From NCBI RefSeq assembly GCF_042697365.1, contig NZ_CP137605.1: DNA of 64,000 nt. One strand, 5' to 3'. The first letter of the stretch is position 1; every line of letters begins with the position of its first letter. Source of the DNA: Brucella pseudintermedia (lineage in GTDB: Bacteria > Pseudomonadota > Alphaproteobacteria > Rhizobiales > Rhizobiaceae). The notes under the pieces are model-generated. The model searched no databases. It saw only the letters and a program-made list of their open reading frames with translations, and was not told the DNA's origin. Made by a program: the position numbers and the translations under genes. Shown here one piece after another: positions 8,445-15,909 of the stretch.

Positions 8445-9734
8445 ATGAAGGTTGAAGCCAAATCTGTTCGCATCATTCGAACAGTTGTTGAAACGCTGCG
8501 CCCACAGTTCAACGTGGAGTTATGGGATGGTACGCGTATAGGCGCCTTCGATGGTCCATCGCTAGTGATCAACGATCCGACAATCGTTCGACAGCTCCTT
8601 CTCAAACCGAACTACGATTCGCTGATCGATATCTGGACTTCAGGTCGGGTTGATATCAGCAACGGCACAATCTTCGATCTCGCCAAAGCCAGAACCGACG
8701 GGAGCGTAAAGAACAGGTTGAAGGAGTTGCCCAAATGGCGACTCCTCAAGGATCTTCCTGCCCTTTTGTTTGCCGGCAAAACCAATGGGCGCGAAGTTCT
8801 CAACGGCAAAGAGCCTTTCGTCAGCGGATCAAACAAGGAGGCAATCACTCATCACTACGATGTCTCCAATGAGTTTTACCGCTTATTCCTGGACGAGCGA
8901 ATGGTTTACACATGCGGCTATTTCACGGATTGGGCAAATGATATCGACCAGGCCCAGAAGGACAAGCTGGAACTGATCTGCCGAAAATTACGATTGAAAC
9001 CGGGCGACCGACTTCTGGATATCGGCTGCGGTTGGGGCGCCCTTCTGATCTATGCAGTACAAAATTTTGGTGTCATCGGCACCGGCGTTTCGTTATCGGA
9101 GGCCCAAACGGCGCTGGCCCGCGAAAGGATCAGACAGGCAGGACTTGAAGACAAGATCACCATTCACGTGAAATCCTATGCAGAGCTTGACGGTCAGTTC
9201 GACAAGATTTCGTCTGTGGGCATGTTCGAGCATGTTGGTATCGCCAATTACGATAGCTATTTCAGTGCTGTGAACCGGCTTCTGCGCCCTGGCGGGCTTT
9301 ACATGCATCACGCAATCACGCGGCGCATGAAAAAGGACAAGAAATCCTTCAACCGTAAAAGCGCAGAGCATAAGGCGCTTGTGAAGTATATCTTTCCCGG
9401 TGGAGAGCTCGATCATCTTGGCATGACGGTAGAAAACCTCGAAGGGCACGGCTTCGAAGTCCACGACGTTGAAAATCTGCGCGAACATTATGGCATGACG
9501 TGCCGGTTATGGTGCGAGCGCCTCTATGGCAATTTCGATAAGGCCGTCGCTGAAATCGGCTATCCGAAAGCGCGTCTCTGGCTGCTGTATCTCGCGGGAT
9601 GTTCGCTGGCATTCGAGCGAGGCACCGTCCAGATCAACCAGACCGTGGCTTCAAAACGCAAACGTGGCATTTCCGCCGTGCCGCAGACGCGAGCGGATAT
9701 TTATGCCAGGTTCGGAAAATCGGACAGCACCTGA
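8445..9734 (+). CDS. cfa: Cyclopropane-fatty-acyl-phospholipid synthase family methyltransferase
   Basis: A 429-residue SAM-dependent enzyme that methylenates unsaturated acyl chains in membrane phospholipids. The SAM site is clear at LLDIGCGWGALLIYA, preceded by the family segment EAITHHYDVSNEFYRLFLDE and followed by SSVGMFEHVGIANYDSYFSA. The C-terminal HYGMTCRLWCERLYGNFDKA is also typical. Start: GGAGAGG lies six bases before the ATG at 8445, better than the in-frame GTG at 8430. It faces the GntR regulator of the next cluster and has its own promoter region (8201-8444), in which no other feature was found. Confidence 0.92.
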   Translation: MKVEAKSVRIIRTVVETLRPQFNVELWDGTRIGAFDGPSLVINDPTIVRQLLLKPNYDSLIDIWTSGRVDISNGTIFDLAKARTDGSVKNRLKELPKWRLLKDLPALLFAGKTNGREVLNGKEPFVSGSNKEAITHHYDVSNEFYRLFLDERMVYTCGYFTDWANDIDQAQKDKLELICRKLRLKPGDRLLDIGCGWGALLIYAVQNFGVIGTGVSLSEAQTALARERIRQAGLEDKITIHVKSYAELDGQFDKISSVGMFEHVGIANYDSYFSAVNRLLRPGGLYMHHAITRRMKKDKKSFNRKSAEHKALVKYIFPGGELDHLGMTVENLEGHGFEVHDVENLREHYGMTCRLWCERLYGNFDKAVAEIGYPKARLWLLYLAGCSLAFERGTVQINQTVASKRKRGISAVPQTRADIYARFGKSDST

Positions 9735-9766
9735 AAGGGCTGACAATTCCCAATTCTCGCGAGGAG

Positions 9767-10474
9767 TTATTCTTTTTTGTAAAGCGTACGCGACCGTTCA
9801 AGATGCCGAAGCATGGCAGCCTCAGCGCGATCCGCATCCTTGACAGACAGGCAATCCAATATCTCCTCGTGCTCCACGAGCGTATATTTCTCTTTGCCGG
9901 TCCAGATAAGCATATGAGTGTGATACTCCTTCAGCCAGGCAAGCATAGCTTCGCTCACGGCCACCAATATGGGATTGCCGGAAATCCTGGCGATCCGGAC
10001 ATGAAATTCCATATCGGCTGCGATAAATGCGTCTGCGTCGCCAAGCGATTCCCGCTGCCGTTCGATGATCTCCCGCAATTCCGCTATATCGGTTTCCGTG
10101 ATTTTCTGCGCAGTCTCGCGAACAATGCCGCGCTCGAAGAAAATTCGTGCGCTCTTCAAGTCTTCCAGCGTGTCCATTGACTGCGCAAGCATGATCTTGG
10201 CGGTTGGGTCCACCTGCTGAAAAATCGATCTTGCAGTCAGTTTCAACACCTTGGCCCGCTCGCCGTGCGAAATGCTCACGAGCCCCATTTTCGCAAGCGA
10301 CTGCATCGCCTCGCGAATCGCAGGGCGCCCAACACCGAAACGTTCCATCAGCACGCGTTCTGACGGCATTTCGTCACCGGGCTCCAGCTCGCCGGAAGTA
10401 ATCATGTTTTCGAGCCGGTCAAAAACTTCGTCGGACAATTTGCGACGAACGATAGGTTCGAATGGCTGGTTCAT
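9767..10474 (-). CDS. GntR family (FCD, NanR-like) regulator of the apiose cluster
   Basis: A 235-residue regulator with an N-terminal winged helix-turn-helix (residues about 12-80: DEMPSERVLMERFGVGRPAI, then REAMQSLAKMGLVSISHGER) and a C-terminal FCD ligand-binding domain with candidate metal ligands in AADMEFHVRIARISGN and LVEHEEILDCLSV. It is divergent from oiaX, and the cluster it faces has dyads of the TGGT/ACCA type that FCD regulators such as NanR and UxuR bind. By position it is the regulator of D-apiose catabolism, most likely a repressor released by a pathway sugar acid or phosphate; the effector is not visible. Confidence 0.88.
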   Translation of the reverse strand: MNQPFEPIVRRKLSDEVFDRLENMITSGELEPGDEMPSERVLMERFGVGRPAIREAMQSLAKMGLVSISHGERAKVLKLTARSIFQQVDPTAKIMLAQSMDTLEDLKSARIFFERGIVRETAQKITETDIAELREIIERQRESLGDADAFIAADMEFHVRIARISGNPILVAVSEAMLAWLKEYHTHMLIWTGKEKYTLVEHEEILDCLSVKDADRAEAAMLRHLERSRTLYKKE

Positions 10475-10589
10475 TACATCTCACCCCTCAGGCGCTTTTC
10501 CTTCTTATGCATCTTCGACCGCCCCGAGAAAAGTTAATTGCCGTAGCGGGCCGGGCGGCGCACAATTTTTCCCTTGCGTATAGTGGAAT

Positions 10590-10635
10590 ACTCATTATAC
10601 CAGCATACATACATAGACCAGTCGAGTATGACTGG
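10590..10635. promoter_or_regulatory. Candidate operators in the divergent regulator/oiaX promoter region
   Basis: ACTCATTATACCAGC at 10590-10604 matches 12 of 15 positions of the perfect palindrome found before apnO (13287-13301), and both are linked to the same GGAATACTCATT string. A second dyad, CCAGTC-N6-GACTGG, lies at 10618-10635, about 30 bp before the oiaX start. Together they are plausible binding sites of the adjacent GntR regulator. Confidence 0.55.
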
Positions 10636-10667
10636 CAACGAACCAATAGCCTGTTCCGGTAGCAGCC

Positions 10668-11924
10668 ATGTATATCCACCTGACCTATCGCATTGAGACC
10701 ACCGGCAGCATCGAACAGATGGCTGCCAAGATCGCGAGCGATCAGTCGACCGGCACTTTTGTCGCCGTTCCCGGCGAGACGGAAGAACTAAAAGCGCGTG
10801 TCGCCGCGCGCGTGCTGGACATTCGTCCGCTAGAAGATGCAACTGTCCCCGCATGGCCCGAACTTGCTGCCGGGCACGGTCCAATCAAGCGCGCCGATGT
10901 CGATATTGCCTTTCCACTCGATGCAATCGGCACCGACCTCGCAGCACTCATGACTATCGCCATTGGCGGCGTTTATTCGATCAAGGGCATGACCGGCATC
11001 CGCGTGATCGACATGAAGTTGCCGGAAGCTTTCCGCACGGCACATCCCGGCCCGCAATTCGGTATCGCCGGAAGCCGTCGCCTCACGGGCGTTGAGGAAC
11101 GTCCAATCATTGGCACCATCGTCAAGCCGGCACTGGGCCTGCGTCCGCATGAAACCGCGGAACTGGTCGGCGAATTGATCCAGTCCGGTGTCGATTTCAT
11201 CAAGGACGATGAGAAGCTGATGAGCCCGGCCTATTCGCCGCTCAAAGAGCGCATCGCCGCCATCATGCCGCTCGTTCTCGAGCACGAGCAGAAGACCGGC
11301 AAGAAGGTCATGTATGCCTTCGGCATCTCCCATGCCGATCCAGACGAAATGATGCGCAATCATGACATGGTGCTGGAAGCAGGCGGCAATTGCGCGGTAG
11401 TCAATATAAACTCCATCGGCTTCGGCGGAATGAGCTTCCTGCGCAAACGTTCGGGCCTTGTGCTTCATGCTCACCGCAATGGCTGGGACGTCCTGACCCG
11501 CAATCCTGGCGCAGGCATGGATTTTCGCGTCTATCAGCAGTTCTGGCGTCTGCTCGGCGTCGATCAGTTCCAAATCAACGGCATCCGCGTGAAGTACTGG
11601 GAGCCGGATGAGAGCTTCGTCAATTCGTTCAACGCTGTCAGCACGCCACTGTTTGGCCCGTCCGACTGTCCTCTTCCGGTGGCTGGTTCCGGTCAATGGG
11701 GCGGACAAGCGCCGGAGACCTATGAGCGCACGGGCCGCACGACTGACCTTCTCTATCTGTGTGGCGGCGGCATTGTCAGCCATCCGGGCGGCCCCGCGGC
11801 TGGCGTTCGTGCCGTACAGCAAGCCTGGGAAGCGGCCGTCGCCGGCGTCCCGCTTGAAACATACGCAGCAGATCGCCCTGAACTGGCTGCCTCCCTCGCG
11901 AAATTCGGGAAAGGCAGCGAGTAA
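10668..11924 (+). CDS. oiaX: RuBisCO-like protein, 3-oxo-isoapionate-4-phosphate transcarboxylase/hydrolase
   Basis: A 418-residue RuBisCO large-subunit homologue, shorter than true RuBisCO. Active-site landmarks are visible: Lys153 in GTIVKPALGL, the carbamylated-lysine motif DFIKDDE with Lys179 and metal ligands Asp181 and Glu182, His267/His269-Arg270 in LVLHAHR, and the phosphate-binding CGGGIVSHPGG. The loop-6 region reads NGIRVKYWEPDE rather than the canonical GTVVGK form, as expected for a non-CO2-fixing member. Characterised OiaX proteins cleave 3-oxo-isoapionate-4-phosphate into 3-phosphoglycerate and glycolate. The gene begins the operon and its TAATG junction overlaps the kinase gene. 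Neighbours oiaK, apnO, apsD and apnL complete the pathway, which makes this assignment much firmer than homology alone. Confidence 0.88.
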   Translation: MYIHLTYRIETTGSIEQMAAKIASDQSTGTFVAVPGETEELKARVAARVLDIRPLEDATVPAWPELAAGHGPIKRADVDIAFPLDAIGTDLAALMTIAIGGVYSIKGMTGIRVIDMKLPEAFRTAHPGPQFGIAGSRRLTGVEERPIIGTIVKPALGLRPHETAELVGELIQSGVDFIKDDEKLMSPAYSPLKERIAAIMPLVLEHEQKTGKKVMYAFGISHADPDEMMRNHDMVLEAGGNCAVVNINSIGFGGMSFLRKRSGLVLHAHRNGWDVLTRNPGAGMDFRVYQQFWRLLGVDQFQINGIRVKYWEPDESFVNSFNAVSTPLFGPSDCPLPVAGSGQWGGQAPETYERTGRTTDLLYLCGGGIVSHPGGPAAGVRAVQQAWEAAVAGVPLETYAADRPELAASLAKFGKGSE

Positions 11925-13270
11925 TGTCCAAACTTTTCAAAAAATTGCTGCTCTCCTATTACGGCGACGACCTTACCGGTTCCACCGATGTCATGGAGGC
12001 TCTCGCCTCTCATGGTGTCGATACTGTCCTGTTCATGAATGTTCCGGATGAGGAGCTGCTTGTGCGCTTTTCTCATTGCAGGGCCATTGGCCTTGCGGGC
12101 ACGAGCCGCAGCGAAACCCCAGAATGGATGGATGAACACCTCACGCCTGCATTCAACTGGCTGAAAAGCCTTGATGCAGCGATTGCACATTACAAGGTCT
12201 GCTCGACCTTCGATTCCGCACCGCATGTCGGCAATATCGGCAAGGCCGTGGAAATCGGCAAAACGATCTTCGAACAGCGCTATGTGCCGTTGATCGTGGG
12301 CGCGCCACAGCTCAAGCGTTACACCGCGTTCGGCAATCTGTTCGCTGCCTATCAGGGCGCGGTCTATCGCATCGACCGCCATCCGGTCATGAGCCGCCAT
12401 CCGGTCACCCCGATGCGTGAGGCGGACCTGCGTTTGCATCTGGCTCAACAGACAACGCTTAAAACGGTGCTCGCCGACCTCGCAACCCTTGACTCGCATG
12501 ATGTAGATGATCGGGTCAATGTCATTGCCAACGATGCGGACGGCATGTTGCTGTTCGACGTCGATAGTCCTGAAAGTCAGCTGCAAGCAGGCGAACAGCT
12601 CTGGCGCTTGCGTGCCCGCCACGGTTGGTTCGTCGCTGGCTCGTCGGGCGTTGAATATGCGCTTCTGGCCGCATGGACCAAAGCGGGGCTGATTGGATCA
12701 AAGAGAGAGTTTCCGCTTCCCGGCAAGGCGAACCGCATTGCAGTCGTCTCCGGAAGCGTTTCACCAACGACAGAACGCCAGATCCGCCATGCAACGGCAT
12801 CTGGTTTTACCGGCATTGATCTCAATCCCCTCGAACTTCTCGGCGAAAACAGCAATCAGGCAATCGAAACGGCTATTGCTGAAGGCGAGAAGGCGCTCAA
12901 GCAGGGCAACAGCGTGATCCTTAACACCGCCCTTGGTCCTTCTGCTGATCGCGGCACGGAGATCGATAGGATCGCTGGCAGCCGTCACAAACTGGCGCGT
13001 AGCCTCGGATTCATACTCCGCAGCCTTGTCGAGCGCGAAAGGCTTACCCGCGCGGTCATTGCAGGCGGGGACACTTCCAGCCACGCATTGCGCGAATTGC
13101 ATGTTGATGCACTCACCACGCTTTTGCCGCTTCCACAAACTCCGGGCTCGCCGCTTTGCACTGCACACGGCACTCACGCTGCAACCAATGGCCTGCAGAT
13201 TGCTCTCAAGGGCGGTCAGGTCGGCTCTGACAATTACTTCAGCCAGATTCGCGACGGAACGCGCGCCTAA
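11924..13270 (+). CDS. oiaK: Four-carbon acid sugar kinase family (DUF1537), 3-oxo-isoapionate kinase
   Basis: A 448-residue kinase of the DUF1537 family. The N-terminal substrate domain starts with SYYGDDLTGSTDVMEALASH, the standard family motif, and the C-terminal nucleotide domain contains RAVIAGGDTSSHALRELHVD and PGSPLCTAHG. Family members phosphorylate C4 sugar acids (threonate, erythronate) or, in apiose clusters, 3-oxo-isoapionate at O4. The start codon overlaps the oiaX stop (TAATG), so the two are coupled. With the RuBisCO-like protein upstream and the oxidoisomerase downstream, the product is most likely 3-oxo-isoapionate-4-phosphate. Confidence 0.86.
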   Translation: MSKLFKKLLLSYYGDDLTGSTDVMEALASHGVDTVLFMNVPDEELLVRFSHCRAIGLAGTSRSETPEWMDEHLTPAFNWLKSLDAAIAHYKVCSTFDSAPHVGNIGKAVEIGKTIFEQRYVPLIVGAPQLKRYTAFGNLFAAYQGAVYRIDRHPVMSRHPVTPMREADLRLHLAQQTTLKTVLADLATLDSHDVDDRVNVIANDADGMLLFDVDSPESQLQAGEQLWRLRARHGWFVAGSSGVEYALLAAWTKAGLIGSKREFPLPGKANRIAVVSGSVSPTTERQIRHATASGFTGIDLNPLELLGENSNQAIETAIAEGEKALKQGNSVILNTALGPSADRGTEIDRIAGSRHKLARSLGFILRSLVERERLTRAVIAGGDTSSHALRELHVDALTTLLPLPQTPGSPLCTAHGTHAATNGLQIALKGGQVGSDNYFSQIRDGTRA

Positions 13271-13286
13271 TCTGGAATACTCATTG

Positions 13287-13301
13287 ACTGGTTATACCAG
13301 T
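13287..13301. promoter_or_regulatory. Perfect 15 bp palindrome, candidate GntR operator before apnO
   Basis: ACTGGT-TAT-ACCAGT is an exact dyad in the 65 bp gap between oiaK and apnO, with GGAATACTCATT just upstream as in the oiaX promoter. It suggests an internal regulated promoter for apnO and the transporter genes, controlled by the FCD-type regulator at 9767-10474. Confidence 0.65.
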
Positions 13302-13335
13302 TGCGATACCAAAACATGGGAAGGAAATTTCAATC

Positions 13336-14163
13336 ATGACAGCTATCGCTTTGTTCGGAGCGGGCGGCAAGATGGGATACCGTCTGGCCAAGAACCTCAA
13401 GGGTTCCCGCTTTGACGTACGCCACATCGAAGTCAGCGACGCAGGCAAGGCCCGCCTCAAGAACGATCTCGGCATCGACACCGTCGACGCTGATAATGGT
13501 CTTGAAGGTGCTGAGGTGGTCATTCTGGCTGTACCGGATACCATTATCGGAAAGGTCGCCGCAGGCATCGTTGACAAGCTCAAGCCAGGCACAATGGTTA
13601 TTGCGCTCGACGCAGCCGCGCCGTTTGCCGGTCATTTGCCAGAGCGCACAGACCTTACCTACTTCGTGACCCATCCATGCCATCCGCCGATCTTCAACGA
13701 CGAAACAGACATGCAGGCCAAGAAGGACCACTTTGGCGGACTGTTTGCAAAGCAGCACATCGTTTCGGCTCTGATGCAGGGGCCGGAAGAAGCCTATGCG
13801 CTGGGCGAGGAAATCGCCAAGGTCATCTGGGCACCGGTCATGCGCTCACACCGCGTGACGGTTGAGCAGCTTGCAATCCTTGAACCGGGCCTTTCTGAAA
13901 CCGTCGCAGCCTCGCTGCTCGTTGTCATGAAACAGGCCATGGACGAAACCGTTCGCCGTGGCGTTCCGGAAGAAGCAGCGCGAGATTTCCTTCTCGGGCA
14001 CATGAATGTTCTGGGCGCCGTCATCTTTGGCGAAGTCCAGGGTGTGTTCTCCGATGCCTGCAACAAGGCAATCGAATTCGGCATTCCGGCGCTGATGCGT
14101 GACGACTGGAAAAATGTGTTCGAACCGGAAGAAATCGCAGAAAGCATCCGTCGCATTACGTGA
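13336..14163 (+). CDS. apnO: D-apionate oxidoisomerase
   Basis: A 275-residue NAD(P)-binding protein. The N-terminal Rossmann motif ALFGAGGKMGYRLAKNL is followed by VVILAVPDTIIGKVAAG, and the C-terminal helical domain resembles the phosphogluconate dehydrogenase / ketol-acid reductoisomerase class (VTHPCHPPIFNDETD, LLVVMKQAMDETVRRGVPEE). In published apiose pathways a protein of this type, ApnO, oxidises and rearranges D-apionate to 3-oxo-isoapionate. The flanking oiaX, oiaK, apsD and apnL genes support this role. GGGAAGG lies upstream of the ATG. Homology alone would only give an oxidoreductase; the pathway assignment is from context. Confidence 0.82.
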   Translation: MTAIALFGAGGKMGYRLAKNLKGSRFDVRHIEVSDAGKARLKNDLGIDTVDADNGLEGAEVVILAVPDTIIGKVAAGIVDKLKPGTMVIALDAAAPFAGHLPERTDLTYFVTHPCHPPIFNDETDMQAKKDHFGGLFAKQHIVSALMQGPEEAYALGEEIAKVIWAPVMRSHRVTVEQLAILEPGLSETVAASLLVVMKQAMDETVRRGVPEEAARDFLLGHMNVLGAVIFGEVQGVFSDACNKAIEFGIPALMRDDWKNVFEPEEIAESIRRIT

Positions 14164-14172
14164 CGTCACTTC

Positions 14173-14201
14173 GGGAGGGCCGCACACGCTCTCCCTTTTT
14201 T
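14173..14201 (+). terminator. Short hairpin with T-run between apnO and the transporter genes
   Basis: GGGAG (14173-14177) can pair with CTCCC (14191-14195), followed by TTTTTT at 14196-14201. The stem is only five base pairs, so it may act as a partial terminator or mRNA stabiliser separating enzyme and binding-protein expression. Confidence 0.4.
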
Positions 14202-14238
14202 CGCCCTTTTGGGAAATGGGGCTTATCGGGAGGTATAC

Positions 14239-15195
14239 ATGAAATTCACACGCAGAAAAATTGCGCGCGGCTTTGCGATTGCAGCCGTCTCGGCAACATT
14301 GGCGGGCAGCGTTGTCATGCCGGCTTGGGCTGCTGATCTGATCGCGATCATCACGCCATCGCATGACAACCCGTTCTACAAAGCGGAAGCCGATGGCGCC
14401 GCAGCCAAAGCCAAGGAACTTGGCTACGAGACGCTCATCCTTCAGCATGACGATGATCCGACAAAACAATCGCAGCTCGTCGATACGGCCATCGGCCGTG
14501 GCGCAAAAGCCATCATTCTCGACAATGCCGGTTCGGAAGCATCTATTGCCGCAGTTCAGAAAGCCAAGGACGCCAAAGTCCCTTCGTTCCTGATCGACCG
14601 TGAAATCAACGCCTCAGGCGTTGCGGTATCGCAGATCGTATCAAACAACTATCAGGGCGCGCAGCTCGGTGCGGAAGAATTTGTCAAGCTGATGGGCGAA
14701 GCCGGCAATTATGTCGAACTGCTCGGTCGTGAGTCCGATCTCAATGCCGGCACCCGCTCGAAGGGCTATCACGACGTCATTGATGAATATCCTGATATGA
14801 AGATGGTTGCCCAGCAGTCAGCGAACTGGAGCCAGACCGAAGCCTTCGCGAAAATGCAGAGCATTCTGCAGGCAAATCCGGATATCAAGGGCGTGATTTC
14901 GGGCAACGACACCATGGCCATGGGCGCATGGGCAGCCCTTGAAGCTGCGGGACGAAAGGACGTCATCGTTGTCGGTTTCGACGGTTCCAACGATGTCCGC
15001 GACTCCATCAAGGCGGGCGGCATCAAGGCGACCGTTCTCCAGCCGGCCTATGCCCAGGCACAGATGGCTGTCGTTCAGGCTGACGAATATATCAAGACCG
15101 GTAAGGGACCTGCTGAGGAAAAGCAGCTGATGGACTGCGTTCTCATCAATCCTGACAATGCCGACAAGCTTGAAACCTTCGCTTTGAAGGACTGA
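14239..15195 (+). CDS. Ribose-type periplasmic sugar-binding protein (probable apiose binding)
   Basis: A 318-residue exported binding protein of the RbsB class. The Sec signal runs from MKFTRRKIARGFAIAAVSAT to PAWA-ADL. The mature protein opens with IAIITPSHDNPFYKAEADGA, the sugar-binding phenylalanine region of RbsB-like proteins, and later has SFLIDREIN, ELLGRESDLNAGTRSKG and VVGFDGSNDVRDSI, all ligand-contact areas in the family. GGGAGG five bases before the ATG at 14239 fixes the start; a longer frame from 14209 has no such site. It feeds the ATPase and permease downstream. The pathway genes on both sides make D-apiose (or apiosides) the likely ligand. Confidence 0.9.
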   Translation: MKFTRRKIARGFAIAAVSATLAGSVVMPAWAADLIAIITPSHDNPFYKAEADGAAAKAKELGYETLILQHDDDPTKQSQLVDTAIGRGAKAIILDNAGSEASIAAVQKAKDAKVPSFLIDREINASGVAVSQIVSNNYQGAQLGAEEFVKLMGEAGNYVELLGRESDLNAGTRSKGYHDVIDEYPDMKMVAQQSANWSQTEAFAKMQSILQANPDIKGVISGNDTMAMGAWAALEAAGRKDVIVVGFDGSNDVRDSIKAGGIKATVLQPAYAQAQMAVVQADEYIKTGKGPAEEKQLMDCVLINPDNADKLETFALKD

Positions 15196-15261
15196 GCCCA
15201 AGCTTGCGACGCCGGGGGCATGCACCGCTCCCGGCACATTCCTGATATCGAGGATAAATTC

Positions 15262-15906
15262 ATGTCAGTGCTGAAGTCAGCTTCCATTATTCTGCTGGCC
15301 TGTGGTGTCACGCTTTCGGGCTGCAAGATCATCAAGACGCCGACAGCAGAAGAAGCCGCAGAAGCACGCGGCGATAATTTCAATCCCGAACGTTCCGTTT
15401 CCGACATCTGGGAATCAAAAGTTAAGCCGTTTTTTGCCCAGAAAACTGCGACGCTCGACGAAGTGATGCAGGCAGCAAATGCAGATGCAGACGCCGCCGG
15501 AGCAAAATACGGCCATCGCGAGAAGCAAGGCAATGCGCCCTGGACTTTTGCCGCCCGGCTGGAAGGCACGGTGGTCGCTGCAGAAACGAAATCCCGCGCT
15601 GCCTATGTTGATGTCGATAGCGATGGCGACGGCAAGCCCGATGCCCGCGTACAGATCGGGCCAACGGTGCGCGGCACGGCAATCCGGGACAGTCTCTCTT
15701 TCGTGAACTTTAACGAATTTCGCAACCAGATCGACTGGGCGCAGTTCGGCAAGGCTTTCAACACCCGCATCAATGACGACGTGTTGTCCAAGCTGCCGCG
15801 TGAAGATCTGGTCGGTATGAAGGTGAAAGCAGAAGGCGCTTTTCCGCTACCGTCAAAGGGCCAGCTTCCCGTTCTCACTCCCGTTTCCATCTCTTTGGAG
15901 AAGTGA
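15262..15906 (+). CDS. DUF2291 family lipoprotein embedded in the sugar ABC operon
   Basis: A 214-residue predicted lipoprotein. The signal SASIILLACGVTLSGC ends in a lipobox, LSGC, and the mature domain fits the DUF2291 family, which I recall being found beside ribose-type ABC transporter genes in Hyphomicrobiales. Segments such as YVDVDSDGDGKPDARVQIGP (a calcium-loop-like DxDxDG stretch) and FVNFNEFRNQIDWAQFGKAF are prominent. It lies between the binding protein and the ATPase with 3 bp to the latter, so it is made with the transporter. Function is unknown; a periplasmic accessory for uptake or for handling the sugar at the membrane is inferred from position. Confidence 0.83.
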   Translation: MSVLKSASIILLACGVTLSGCKIIKTPTAEEAAEARGDNFNPERSVSDIWESKVKPFFAQKTATLDEVMQAANADADAAGAKYGHREKQGNAPWTFAARLEGTVVAAETKSRAAYVDVDSDGDGKPDARVQIGPTVRGTAIRDSLSFVNFNEFRNQIDWAQFGKAFNTRINDDVLSKLPREDLVGMKVKAEGAFPLPSKGQLPVLTPVSISLEK

Positions 15907-15909
15907 ACC

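Noticed and set aside
10830..11822. A 330-codon open frame antisense to oiaX
   Set aside because: It is opposite a gene with intact active-site motifs and has no family features.
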